Positions 47,127 to 57,972 of a stretch of DNA of 64,000 nucleotides are shown piece by piece. Source of the stretch: Hordeum vulgare subsp. vulgare (Eukaryota; Streptophyta; Magnoliopsida; Poales; Poaceae); NCBI RefSeq assembly GCF_904849725.1, contig NC_058518.1, positions 412,989,081 through 413,053,080 on the forward strand. The letters are read 5' to 3'. A program made the translations under genes and the position numbers. The notes under the pieces were generated by a model. It worked only from the letters and a program-made list of their open reading frames with translations. It was not told the DNA's origin and did no database searches. How positions within the stretch are numbered: position 1 is the stretch's first letter; each line of letters opens with the position of its first letter.

Positions 47127-47646
47127 TTACTGCACTAGCATTTTCCCAGCCACTAAACCTACTACAAAGACAACAAAAACAAAGACAACATTGTGATATT
47201 TCCTCTTCAGTGCATCTATCTCTGCATTCTTCTCTTTCAGTTGATCTTGCAGAGACATAGCCAACACCTCTCTATCAATTTGAGCTTCAGGCACAGCCAC
47301 AATTGGAGTGGCATCTTCAAACTGAGGAACAAACTGAGAACCATTCCCTCCACATCTCAGCCTACGCACTTCATCTCGCAGATCTCCAATCAGATCCCTC
47401 AAAAACTTTGGCAATGGATCATCATGCCATTCAACAAATCCACAACCACCATGCTGTTCATTTGTAGTAATAGAAATGAATCAGTGGGGAGGGGATAAAT
47501 AAGAGAAACACAATCAAAATAAAACTCACCATGGCATCGACGCATGCGTAGTACCTCCTGCCTGGGTTAGGCATGCTCCAGGAGATCCACCTTGGTGCCT
47601 TCCGACGAGGATTGCACCAGCAAAACTTCGCCGGCTCGTAAGCCAT
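47127..47646 (-). CDS. GRF-type zinc-finger protein with coiled coil and C-terminal membrane segment (MULE passenger)
   Basis: Two exons, 47530-47646 and 47127-47453, with a GTGAGT donor and an AACAG acceptor, join in phase 0 to give 147 residues. Four Cys fit a GRF zinc site: 9 and 11 in FCWCNPRRKAPRW, 35 in PGRRYYAC, 43 in HGGCGFVEWHDD. Residues 105-127 (LQDQLKEKNAEIDALKRKYH) form a coiled coil, and 128-147 (VVFVFVVFVVGLVAG) a membrane segment, so a tail anchor is inferred. GRF fingers elsewhere bind single-stranded nucleic acid. I chose ATG 47646 because it opens the zinc finger directly. The reading has no lesion, unlike the convergent transposase 390 bp away. Confidence 0.72.
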
Positions 47647-47980
47647 CGGGCTCTCCCTGTAGGGCACCGGCGACCTCGACTCGTCCCCTCTCCTTCATGT
47701 GGCTCGACGGAAACTAGGAGCAGCAACAGCAGAATGACCCGATGACCATGACATCCCCCTGGATAGATCAGCCGCCGCCCTGCGCAATCTGCTCCGACGC
47801 CGCGCCGCTCAGGATCCGCCGTCGCGCCGCTCTGGATCCGCCACTGCCGCCCCTAACCCTGTTTTGCTCTGGCCTCTATTATCTTCCTTTGCCTCGTCTC
47901 TCCCTGCGCGTTGCCGTTATAAAGCAAACTGTCCCACAAGACATAAAGAAATCTTGGCCACATCAGCATGTTTCCCACTA

Positions 47981-48105
47981 AAACGCTGTCAAGGTTAGAT
48001 TTAGACCGGGATCTAAGAGTTCAGGGCACAAATGACATGGATTTCGAGTTCAGGGTTCAATTCGCCGAGGCACTACCAGTTCAAGGTTTAAAATGGACTT
48101 TTTCC
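47981..48105 (-). repeat. MULE right terminal inverted repeat
   Basis: Inverted partner of 43112-43237; ends TTTAAAATGGACTTTTTCC. Confidence 0.9.
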
Positions 48106-49515
48106 GCTGCGGGCGGTGGGCATGATGGATCCGGTCTCATCAGATCAGGCATTGCTGTCAAGCGAGGCGGTCAACACGAAGGTTTCCTGTGGTCATGAGG
48201 TCGTCCTCGACACACAACTTCGCGCAGATCGAAGGGCGCATTCAGAGCTTGTGGCGGCTTCGAGACTTCCAAGTGCAACACTGGATTCGAGCTTTCAAGT
48301 GCAGGTGGGTGAGCACAGTTAGTGCAATTCGTTGGTGAGGAACTTGCACCCAGTTGAGTCCGAGCCTTCAATGTCGGTTTCTGTTGAGGACGCGGTGTGC
48401 GAGGATGCGTGCAGCAGTGGCTCGCAGATGGCCAAATCACGGCCTGCTCTTCTCTGTCCGGCATTGAATCCCCAAGGTTTGAAGCTGGCCATCTCATCTT
48501 GGCTTTATGGCCGCTGTTGTCGCTGCTTGTACCCCCGGCACAAGGCGTCAAACTGTCGCGACCCCCTACGAGGCTCCCGCCGCCTTTAAAATGGGCACCA
48601 CGCCCGCGAGTGCACCAACAAATGACGTCCTCTCAGTGATATCTCGGGTCACGTCGTCCTCCACCCACCTCTTGCTCGACCTCAACCCGCCGCCACCTTG
48701 CAGCATTGTCCGGCCGACCCGCTACCGCCTGCTGGTGTCGTTGTTGCTGCCATGCCTTGCCTAGGGGATCCCACAACTCGGCCTGAAGAAGACTTCATGG
48801 TCGTCCGTGCCACCCCGGAGATGCAGGAGGAGTCGGCGCTTCTCTCCATGCATGCCGCAATGGCCTGGTTCGAGGGTGATCGCGAGGATGTCCCACGTGA
48901 CGTCGCCGCCGTGACATCACTGTTGCTACTGGTGCGTGCAAGGCGTTCGTCTGTGTCACCAGACACTACCCTGAGAAGTTCCTCGTTCGCTTAATGTACC
49001 TGCACCACTTCGCTGACGCTATCAACCACAATGACCTTCTCTGTGGCAACTCCAAGCTCTTCATCGGGTCGTGCCGGCTCGAGGCTCATGCGGGAAATAA
49101 AGACATGATGCACCATGTCCGGTTATGCATCGAGGGAATCCCCATGCACGACTGGAATGCCTACGTCGCAAGCTTCATTATCGGACGTGGGTGCACGCTC
49201 GATTACATCGAGCAGTGATCGCTTTGTAGATAAGACACGCGCGATCTATCGCTTTGGGCGTGGATGATAGACCTGAGATCCATCCCCAAGGTCAAGTGGC
49301 TAACCCATCCAGTTTGTGGCCAACGTTGGCGTGGTCGCCAGGGTCTGCGCCACATTATCCTCATCCACCTGGACCTCATGGAGATCATTAGAAGGCCCGC
49401 GACGATGACGACAATCCCCCTCCACCGGACGTCTACGAGCACACCTGGTACCGCAAGACTATGGATGCCACAGTGCTTCGCCATGATCATCATGATGGCA
49501 ACAGACGTGACAACT
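48106..49515 (+). pseudogene. DUF4283-like reading frame, segment 2 (main domain)
   Basis: The frame resumes after the MULE (VSSDQALLSSEAVNTKVSCG). The recognisable part is 48920-49440: VCVTRHYPEKFLVRLM, HHVRLCIEGIPMHDWNAYVA, IGRGCTLDYIEQ and IPKVKWLTHPV. I match this to the DUF4283-type proteins abundant in Triticeae, which are often retroelement-derived. Stops at 48319, 49216 and 49229, and frame changes near 48900 and 49260, break it. The right end is cut by the truncated Athila element. Confidence 0.6.
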
Positions 49516-49640
49516 AGTAATTACAATATTTTCCTCTCTCATAACATGAAAGTTCCTACCACAATATTTTCCTCTCTCATTTCATGGTAAATTAGTAACA
49601 TGAAAGTTTATACCACAATATTTTCCTCTCTCATAACAAT
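49516..49640. repeat. Short tandem repeats at the Athila truncation
   Basis: ACAATATTTTCCTCTCTCAT occurs three times within about 110 bp, with copies of ACATGAAAGTT between. The full element at 63660-63710 has only one copy, so the repeats arose at or after truncation. Confidence 0.8.
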
Positions 49641-50141
49641 TACATGTGGGATCATATTCAAATTCAACAATATAGCTATCACATAGGATATTCTTTTCAT
49701 GATACACATGCATGCAAAGTTGACGCTCTTCAAAAATAGTGGGATTATTATCAAATAAAGTCATGACTTATCCAAACCCACTTTCAATATTATTGCAAAT
49801 ATCATATTCATCATGAGGCTTAAACAAATTTTCAAGATCATAAGAAAAATCATCACCCCAATCATGATCATTGCAACAAGTAGTGGACATAGCAGAACTA
49901 GCATCCCCAAGCTTAGGGTTTTGCACATTTTTAGCATAATTGACATTAATATAATTCATAGTGAAACCATTGAAATCATGCTTTTCATTCAAGGAGCCCT
50001 CGTGAATTTCTTCATCACAATTTTCAGATTCACGCATCTCAAGCAAAATTCCATAAAAAAATCTAGTGCACAAAACTCACTAGCAATTGGTTCAACATAA
50101 TTGGATCTCTTAAAGAGATTAGCAAGTGGGTGAGGATCCAT
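49580..50141 (-). pseudogene. Athila-type gag N-terminal region (minus element)
   Basis: ATG at 50141 opens MDPHPLANLFKRS. Further on, NYAKNVQNPKLGDASSAMST, HDWGDDFSYDLENLFKPHDE and FDNNPTIFEERQLCMHVYHE match the plus-strand copy at 63154-63720. A frameshift near 50070 and a stop near 49768 break it. Confidence 0.75.
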
Positions 50142-50350
50142 ATCACTAGATTTTCAGCAAGCGAAGATGCAAGCATATTGAAGGCACATAGCACACAAGC
50201 AAAGGAAAGGCAAATGAAAAAGGAAAATATTTTTTGAAATTTTGTTTTTTCAGAAGTGCGGGAGAGGAAAACGAGAGGCGAAAGGCAAATAAAGTAAATG
50301 TAAGAGATGAGTTTGCGATAGTTACTTGGATATGCTTCACTTTGAATACT

Positions 50351-50491
50351 CCCCGGCAACGGCGCCGGAAATTGGCACGTTGACGGGAGACTATTCTTGA
50401 CTTGATCCTCCTCCGCAACAATGGCGCCAAAAATTGGCACGTTGACGGGAGACTATTCTTGACTTGATCCTCCTCCCCGGCAATGGTGCCA
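50351..50491 (-). repeat. Primer-binding-site triplication (minus Athila)
   Basis: TGGCACCATTGCCGGGG (50475-50491), TGGCGCCATTGTTGCGG (50413-50429) and a CGGCGCCGTTGCCGGGG-type copy (50351-50366) recur at 62-63 bp. Each unit also holds GACTATTCTTGACTTGATCC on the plus strand. The first, 11 bp from the LTR end, is the true PBS position. Confidence 0.85.
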
Positions 50492-50502
50492 GAAATTCTT
50501 CT

Positions 50503-51983
50503 TGCTACCTCTTGAGCTTGCATTGGTTTTTCTCTTGAAGAGGAAAGGGTGATGCAGCACAGTAGCGATAAGTATTTCCCTCAGTTTGAGAACCAAGTTA
50601 TCGATCCAGTAGGGGTATCAAGATGAGGCACTAATGTACCTGCGCAAAAACAAACAAACTTGCACCCAACTCTATAAAGGGGTTGTCAATCCCTTCACGA
50701 TTATTTGCAAGGTGAGAACTGAAGGTGGAAATTGCAACAAAGTAAAAGTGTAGATCTGAAAATATGATGTGAAGTAGACCCGGGGGCCATAGTTTCACTA
50801 GAGGCTTCTCTCATGATAGCAAGTATTACGGTGGGTGAACGAATTACTGTCGAGCAATTGATAGAATCGTACATATAGGCATCACGTCCGAGACAAGTAG
50901 ACCGATACTGTCTGCATCTACTACTATTACTCCACACATCGACCGCTATCCAGCATGCATCTAGTTTATTGAGTTCATAACAAACAGAGTAACGCTTTAA
51001 GCAAGATGACATGATGCAGAGGGATAAATTCATGCAATATGATATAAACCCCATCTTTTTACCCTTGATGGCAACAACACGATTCGTGCGTCGCTACCCC
51101 TTCTGTCACTAGGTCAGGACACCGCACAGTATGAACCCAAAACCAAGCAGTTCTCCCATTGCAAGAATTATAGATAAAGTTGGCCAAACGAAACCCACAA
51201 CTCGAAGAGAATTACAAGGATACGAAATCATGCATATAAGAGATCAAAGGAGACTCAAATAATATTCATAGATAATCTGATCATAAAACCACAATTCATC
51301 GGATCTCGACCAACACACCGTAAAAGAAAGTTATATCGGATAGATCTCCATGAAGATGATGGATAACTTTGTATTGAAGATCTAAGAGAGAGAACAAGCC
51401 ATCTAGCTACTAGTTATGGACCCGAAGGACTGTGGTGAAATACTCACGCATCATCGAAGAGGCAATGGTGTTGATGAAGAAGCCCTCCGTGTTCGAATCC
51501 CCCCTCCGACAGGGCACCAGAATGTTCCCAGATGGGATCTTGCGGAGACAGAAATTTGTGGTGGCGGAAAAGTATTTTCGTGGCTCTCTCTGGTGGTTTT
51601 GGATTTTTAGAGAATTTATAGGCGGAAGAGGTAGGGCAGAGGAGCCACGGGGGGCCCACAAGCCTGCTAGCCCCCCCAGGCCGGGGCTAGGGGGCTTGTG
51701 ACCTCCCCCGAGGTCCCCTGCCTTGGTTCTCAAGTCTCATGTGTATCTTCTGTTATGGAAAAAAATCATTCCACAGGTTTTATTCCATTTGGACTCCGTT
51801 TAATATTCTCCTTTGAAAAAGGTCAAAAACACGGAAAAAACAGAAACTGGCACTTGGCACTGAGTTAATAGGTTAGTCCCAAAAAAGATATAAAATAGCA
51901 TATTCATGCATACAAAACATCCAAAGTTGACAAGATAATAGCATGGAACCATCAAAAATTATAGATACATTGGAGACGTATCA
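50503..51983 (-). repeat. LTR of the minus-strand Athila-type element
   Basis: 1481 bp from TGATACGTCTCC to GGTAGCA on the minus strand. It matches 52406-52769 plus 61598-62783 on the plus strand. The TATA region reads CGCCTATAAATTCTCT near 51615. Confidence 0.87.
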
Positions 51984-52405
51984 CGTATACGCGACCGTCA
52001 TGGTGGTCGTAGTCACACCGAAGGTGCTTCTTTGGAGCAGCTTCCGTCTATTGCTCTGATGGCACCGGTGGCACATTCGACCGCGAGCGCTGCTGCTATG
52101 GTTGTTGGCTTCAATTCTGGCACGGGATGCAACCCCACTCGCCATGCCTCTCCCCATGCCAACCAACATCGTTCAAAAGACAACCTCGCGCCACCGTCTT
52201 CACCAACCTGTGTGTTGCCTAACACTCTAGGCTCCCAGCGTGGCACCATCCGTCCATCGTCACTGTTTGCAGCTGCGGCTGTGGTGCTAGCCATCTGCTC
52301 CCGTGTTGCGCTACTCAGGCCACTACCAAAGCTCACGCCGGACCGCCCGCCCGGCTATGAGGGTTCTCCAGAACTCCCTCCCACGTCGTTGATCACTCTG
52401 GTCAT
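51984..52405 (+). pseudogene. DUF4283-like reading frame, segment 3 (probable)
   Basis: GC-rich spacer of 422 bp between the two opposed Athila LTRs. It keeps an open plus frame (HTEGASLEQLPSIALMAPVA, then ACSP-like Ser/Pro/Ala-rich text), similar in composition to the flanking frame. It is plausibly the C-terminal part of the same coding sequence. Confidence 0.4.
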
Positions 52406-52769
52406 TGAAGTCTCAAACGTATCTATATTTTTTGATGGTTTCATGTTGTTATCTTGTCATCTTTGGATGTTTTATGTACCTTTTATATCTTTTTTGGGAC
52501 TAACTTATTAATTCAGTGCCAAGTGCCAGTTCCTGTTTTTTTCTGTGCTTTTGGCTCTTTTCAGATCTGATTTTGGAACGGAGTCCAAACGGAATAAAAT
52601 CCCCGAAATGATTTTTTTCCCGAACGGAAGAAGATCAGGGGGCCTATGGGCCAAGCCAGGAGGGCTATAGGGAGCCCACAAGCCCCCACTCTACCACCAG
52701 GGGGAGGCGGCGGTGGGCAGGCTTGTGGCCTCCCTAGGCCCCACTGACCTAGATCTTGCGCCTATATAT
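52406..52769 (+). repeat. Athila-type 5' LTR, first part
   Basis: U3 part to the TATA region (GCGCCTATATAT), where the copia inserted. The last 5 bp (52765-52769) are the TATAT duplication. Confidence 0.85.
52765..52769. repeat. Copia complex target-site duplication TATAT (left)
   Basis: Matches 61593-61597. Removing the insert restores CGCCTATATATTCTCT, which aligns with CGCCTATAAATTCTCT of the minus-strand LTR. Confidence 0.82.
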
Positions 52770-54601
52770 TGTTGGAGAACGTCGCATGGGAAACAAAAAT
52801 TTTCCAACGCGCACGAAAACCTATCATGGTGATGTCCATCTACGAGAGGGGATTTCCGATCTACGTACCCTTGTAGATCGCACAGCAGAAGCGTTAAGAA
52901 ATGCGGTTGATGTAGTGGAACGTCCTCACGTCCCTTGATCCGCTCCGCGAACCGTCCCACGAACCGTCCCGCGATCCGTCCCACGATCCGCTCCGATCTA
53001 GTGCCGAATGGACGGCACCTCCGCGTTCAGCACACGTACAGCTCGACGATGATCTCGGCCTTCTTGATCCAGCAAGAGAGACGCAGAGGTAGATGAGTTC
53101 TCCGGCAGCGTGACGGCGCTCCGGAGGTTGGTGGTGATCTAATTTCAGCAGGGCTCCGCCCGAGCTCCGCAGAAACGCGATCTAGAGGTAAAACCGTGGA
53201 GGTATGTGGTCGGGCTGCCGTGGCAAAAGTTCTCTCAAATCAGCCCTAAAACCCCACTATATATAGGAGGGAGGGAGGGGAGGAGGCAGCCTCAAAACCT
53301 AAAGGTTTGGCCGAAATTGGAGGTGGAGGAGTCCTAGTCCAATCCTACTTGGAGTAGGATTCCACCTTCCCACTTGGAAACTCTTTCCACCTTGTGTTTT
53401 TTCCTTCTCAAACCTTATGGGCCTTAGTGGGAACTTATTCCAGCCAACTAGGGGCTGGTTTATCTCTTCCCATAGCCCATGAGAACCCTTGGGGCGTGAC
53501 ACCCCTCCTGATGGTCCCCGGCACCCCTCCCGGCACTCCCAGTACACTGCCGATGAGCCCGAAACTTTTCCGGTAATGCACGAAAACCTTCCGGTAAGCA
53601 AATGAGGTCATCCTATATATCAATCTTCGTTTCCGGACCATTCCGGAAACCCTCGTGACGTCCGAGATCTCAACCGGGACTCCGAACAACATTCGGTAAC
53701 CAACCATATAACTCAAATACGCATAAAACAACGTCGAACCTTAAGTGTGCAGACCCTGCGGGTTCGAGAACTATGTAGACATGACCCGAGAGACTCCTCG
53801 TTCAATATCCAATAGCGGGACCTGGATGCGCATATTGGATCCTACATATTCTACAAAGATCTTATCCTTTGAACCTCAGTGCCAAGGATTCATATAATCC
53901 CTTATGTCATTCCCTTTGTCCTGCGGTATGTTACTTGCGTGAGATTCGATCGTCAGTATCCGCATACCTATTTCAATCTCGTTTACCGGCAAGTCTCTTT
54001 ACTCGTTTCGTAATACAAGATCCTGCAACTTACACTAATTCACATTGCTTGCAAGGCTTGTGTGTGATGTTGTATTACCGAGTGGGCCCCGAGATACCTC
54101 TCCGTCATACAGAGTGACAAATCCCAGTCTTGATCCATACTAACTCAACGAACACCTTCGGAGATACCTGTAGAGCATCTTTATAGTCACCCAGTTACGT
54201 TGCGACGTTTGATACACACAAAGCATTCCTCCGGTGTCAGTGAGTTATATGATGTCATGGTCATAGGAAGAAATACTTGACACGCAGAAAATAGTAGCAA
54301 CAAAATGACACGATCAACATGCTACGTCTATTAGTTTGGGTCTAGTCCATCACATGATTCTTCTAATGATGTGATCCCGTTATCAAGTAACAACACTTGC
54401 CTATGGCCAGGAAACCTTGGCCATCTTTTATCAACGAGCTAGTCAACTAGAGGCTTACTAGGGACAGTGTTTTGTCTATGTATCCACACAAGTATTGTGT
54501 TTCCAATCAAAACAATTATAGCATGGATAATAAACGATTATCATGAACAAAGAAATATAATAATAACTAATTATTATTGCCTCTAGGGCATATTTCCAAC
54601 A
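52770..54601 (-). repeat. Copia LTR copy 1 (3' LTR)
   Basis: 1832 bp, TGTTGGAAATATGCCC to TTCTCCAACA on the minus strand. The polypurine tract CAAGTGGGAGAC (minus) is at 54602-54613. Confidence 0.9.
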
Positions 54602-54616
54602 GTCTCCCACTTGCAC

Positions 54617-55889
54617 TAGAGTCAATCATCTAGTTCACATCACCATGCGATTTCAACGAATCCAACACCCATATAGTTCTGGGGTCTGATCACGTCTTGC
54701 TCGTGAGAGAGGTTTTAGTGAACGGTTCTCAAACTTTCAGATCCGTGCGTTCTTTACAAATCTTTATGTCATCTTATAGATGCTGCTACTACGTGTTATT
54801 CGAAAATGCTCCAAATATCTACTCTACTATACGAATCCGTTTCACTACTCATAGTTATTCGGATTAGTGTCAAAGCTTGCATCGACGTAACCCTTTACGA
54901 CGAACTCTTTAACCACCTCCATAATCGAGAAAAATTCCTTAGTATATTTAGTTACTAAGGATAACTTTGACCGCTGATCAGTGATTCAATCCTGGATCAC
55001 TCTGTCTACCTCTTAATAGATTTGCTGCAAGGCACACATCAGGTGCGGTACTCAGCATGGCATACTTTAGAGTCTACGGCTAAGGCATAGAAGACGACCT
55101 TCGTCTATTCTCTTTATTTTGCCGTGGTCGGGTTGCGAGTCTTACTCAAATTCAAACCTTACAACACAGTCAAGAACTCCTTCTTTGCTGATCTATTTCG
55201 AATTCCTTCAAAAACTTTTCAAGGCATGCATCTTGTTGAAACTTCTATTAAGCGTTTTGATCTATCTCCATAGATCTTGATGCTCAACGTTCAAGTAGCT
55301 CAATCCAGGTATTCCTTTGAAAAACTTCTTTCAAACAACCTTTTATGCTTCACAGAAATTCTACATTACTTCTGATCAACAATATGTCAACCACATATAC
55401 TTATCAGAAATTCTATAGTGCTCCCGCTCACTTCTTTGGAAATACAAGTTTCTCATAAACCTTGTACAAACCCAAAATCTTTGATCATCTCATCAAAGTG
55501 TATATTCCAACTCCGAGATGCTTGCACCAGTCCATTGAAGGATCGCTGGAGCTTGCATACTTTTTAGTATCTTTAGGATCGACAAAACCTTCTGGTTGTA
55601 TCACATACAATGTTTTCTCAAGGAAACCGTCGAGGAAACAATGTTTTGACATCCTATGTGCAATATTTCAAAAATAATGCAACAACTACTAACATAATTT
55701 TAATAGACTTTTAGCATCGCTACGAGTGAGAAAGTCTCACCATAGTCAACTGTTTGATCATGTCAGAAACATCTTTGCGACAAGTCGAGCTTTTCTTAAT
55801 AGTGACTTATCACCATCGTCGTCTATCTTCCTTTTAAAGATCCATCTTTACTCAATAGTCCTACGACCATCAAGTAGTTCTTCCAAAGT
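54617..55889 (-). pseudogene. Copia reverse transcriptase and RNase H region, heavily decayed
   Basis: No long ORF, but minus-strand translation retains scattered RT_2 text near 55460-55640 (a PEGFVDPK-like block). Order and position fit the RVT_2 domain. No catalytic motif could be confirmed. Confidence 0.5.
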
Positions 55890-56415
55890 CTACACTTTGT
55901 TTTCATACATGGATCCTCTCTCGGATTTCGTGGCCTCCAGCCATTTGTCGAAATCCGGGCCCACCATCACTTCTCTACAGCTCGTAGGTTCATTATTGTT
56001 CAACAACATGACCTCCAAGACAGGGTTACCATACCACTTTGTAGTAGTACGCGACCTTGTCGACCTACGAGGTTTGTAGTAACTTGATCCGAAGCTCAAT
56101 GATCACCATCATCAGCTTCCACTTCAATTGGTGTAGGCGCCACAGGAACAGCTTCATGTGCCCTGCTACATACTAGTCGAAGTGATGGTTCAATAACCTC
56201 ATCAAGTTCTATCACCCTCCCACTCAATTCTTTCGAGAGAAACCTTTCCTCAAGAAAGAACCCGTTTCTAGAAACAAACACTTTGCTTCCGGATCTGAGA
56301 TAGGAGATGTATCCAACTGTTTTGGATATCTTATGAAGATGCATTTATCCGCTTTGGGTTCGAGCTTATCAGACTGAAACTTTTTCACATAAGCATCGCA
56401 GCTCCAAAATTTCAA
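55890..56415 (-). pseudogene. Copia integrase end and RT start
   Basis: Overlapping ORFs read SDKLEPKADKCIFIRYPK, then FLSKELSGRVIELDEV, then NPVLEVMLLNNNEPTSCREV and EATKSERGSMYENKV. These are the conserved linker between integrase and RVT_2 in Angela/BARE-type copia. Two frame changes (near 56344 and 56097) separate them. Confidence 0.8.
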
Positions 56416-57589
56416 GAAACGACAGCTTAGATTTCTCTAAACCTTAGTCTATATTGTGTCATCTCAACGGAAATACGCGGTGCCCTAATTAAAGTGAATG
56501 CGGTTGTCTCTAATGCATAACCCATAAACGATAAGAGACATCATAGAATGCACCATATCAAATAGGGCGTGGCTAAGACGTTCAGACACATCATCACACT
56601 ATGGTGTTCCAGGTGGCATGAACCGTGAAACAATTTCCACATTGTCTTAACTGCGTACCAAAACTCGTAACTCAGATATTCATCTCTATGATCATATCGT
56701 AGACTGTTTATCCTCTTGTCACGACGATCTTCACTCTAAAATAGCTTTGAACTTTTCAACATTTCAGACTTGTGATTCATCAAGTAAATACTCCTGTATC
56801 TACTCAAATCGTCAATGAAGTAAGAACATAATGATATCCACTGCGTGCCTTAGCACTTATTGGACTGCACACATCAAAAATGCATTACTCCCAACAAGTT
56901 ACTCTACTTGTTTCATGTGGCATGTTTTGCATGTCTCAAGTGATTCAAAATCAAGTGAGTCCAAACGATCCATCAGCATGGAGCTTCTTCATGCATTTTA
57001 CACCAACATGACTCAAGTGGCAGTGCCACTACTAAGTGGTACTATCATTATTACTTTTTATCTTTTGGCACTAATATTATGAACATGTGTAACACTACGA
57101 TCGAGATTCAATAAACCATTGAGGGTAATTATTCAAGCAAATAGAATAACTATTATTCTTTTAAATGAATAATCGTATTGCAACAAACACAATCCAATCA
57201 TGTTCATGCTCAACGCAAACACCAAATAACAATTATTTTGGTTTCACCACCAATCCCGATGATAGAGGGAGCATGCGACGTTTGATCATATCAACCTTGG
57301 AAACACTTCCAACACGTATCGTCACCTCGCCTTTAGCTAGTCTCCGTTTATTCCGTAGCTTTCATTTCAGGTTACCGATCACTTAGCAACTGAACCGGTA
57401 TCCAATACCCTCGCGCTACTAGGAGTACTAGTAAAGCACACATCAACATCTTGTATATCAAATATACTACTTTCGACTTTGCCAGCCTACTTATCTACCA
57501 AGCTTCTAGGGTAGCTCCGCCTCAGTGACCGTTCCCCTCATAATAGAAGCACTTAGTCTCGGGTTTGGGTTTAGACTTGGGTCTCTTCA
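56416..57589 (-). pseudogene. Copia integrase/protease region, unreadable remnant
   Basis: Lies between gag and the integrase end on the minus strand, so by position it should be protease and integrase core. I see no ORF or motif that confirms this. Confidence 0.4.
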
Positions 57590-57972
57590 TTAGTGCAGCA
57601 ACTGTTTTGCTGTTTCACGAAGTATCCCTTCTAGCCCTTGCCTTTCATGAAACTTAGTGGTTTTACTAACCATCAACCATTGATGCTCCTTCTTGATTTC
57701 TACTTTCGTAGTGTCATACATCACGAATCTCTCAAGGATCATTGTATCTATCCTTGATATGTTATAGTTCATCACGAAGCTCTCACGGCTTGGTGGCAGT
57801 GACTTTGGAGAACCATCACTATCGCATCTGGAAGATTAACTCCCACTTGATTCAAGTGATTGTCGTACTCAGACAATCTGAGCACACGCTCAACGATTGA
57901 GTTTTTCTCCTTTACTTCATGGACAAAGAATCTTGTCGGAGGTCTCATACCTCTTAACAAGGGAACAAGCAT
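57590..57972 (-). pseudogene. Copia gag remnant
   Basis: Two overlapping pieces: EYDNHLNQVGVNLPDAIVMV and MMNYNISRIDTMILERFVMY followed by VEIKKEHQWLMVSKTTKFHE. This is the UBN2-type gag text of Angela/BARE elements (NYNM...TLPELHAMLK in relatives). A frameshift at 57772-57775 splits it. Confidence 0.72.

Larger units (their letters stand above)
43112..48105 (+). mobile_element. MULE (Mutator-like) DNA transposon, 5.0 kb
   Basis: Long terminal inverted repeats begin GGAAAAAGTCCATTTTAAAC at both ends and extend about 125 bp (43112-43237 and 47981-48105), with 9-bp duplications outside. It carries a broken MuDR-type transposase on the plus strand and a convergent GRF-type zinc-finger gene on the minus strand. 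It inserted in a DUF4283-like reading frame. Confidence 0.9.
49516..51983 (-). mobile_element. Athila-type gypsy element, minus strand, truncated after the gag start
   Basis: Minus-strand order: LTR (51983 to 50503), PBS repeats, leader, gag-like N-terminal ORF, then loss at about 49516. No pol or 3' LTR. It interrupts the DUF4283-like frame. The plus-strand relative at 52406-64000 shows the same order. Confidence 0.82.

Noticed and set aside
51984..51988. CGTAT as a target-site duplication of the minus Athila element
   Set aside because: The opposite end is truncated, so no partner can be identified.
53299..53731. Overlapping ORFs on both strands (repeated at 60066-60498)
   Set aside because: They lie in copia LTRs and are conserved only because the LTRs are copies.
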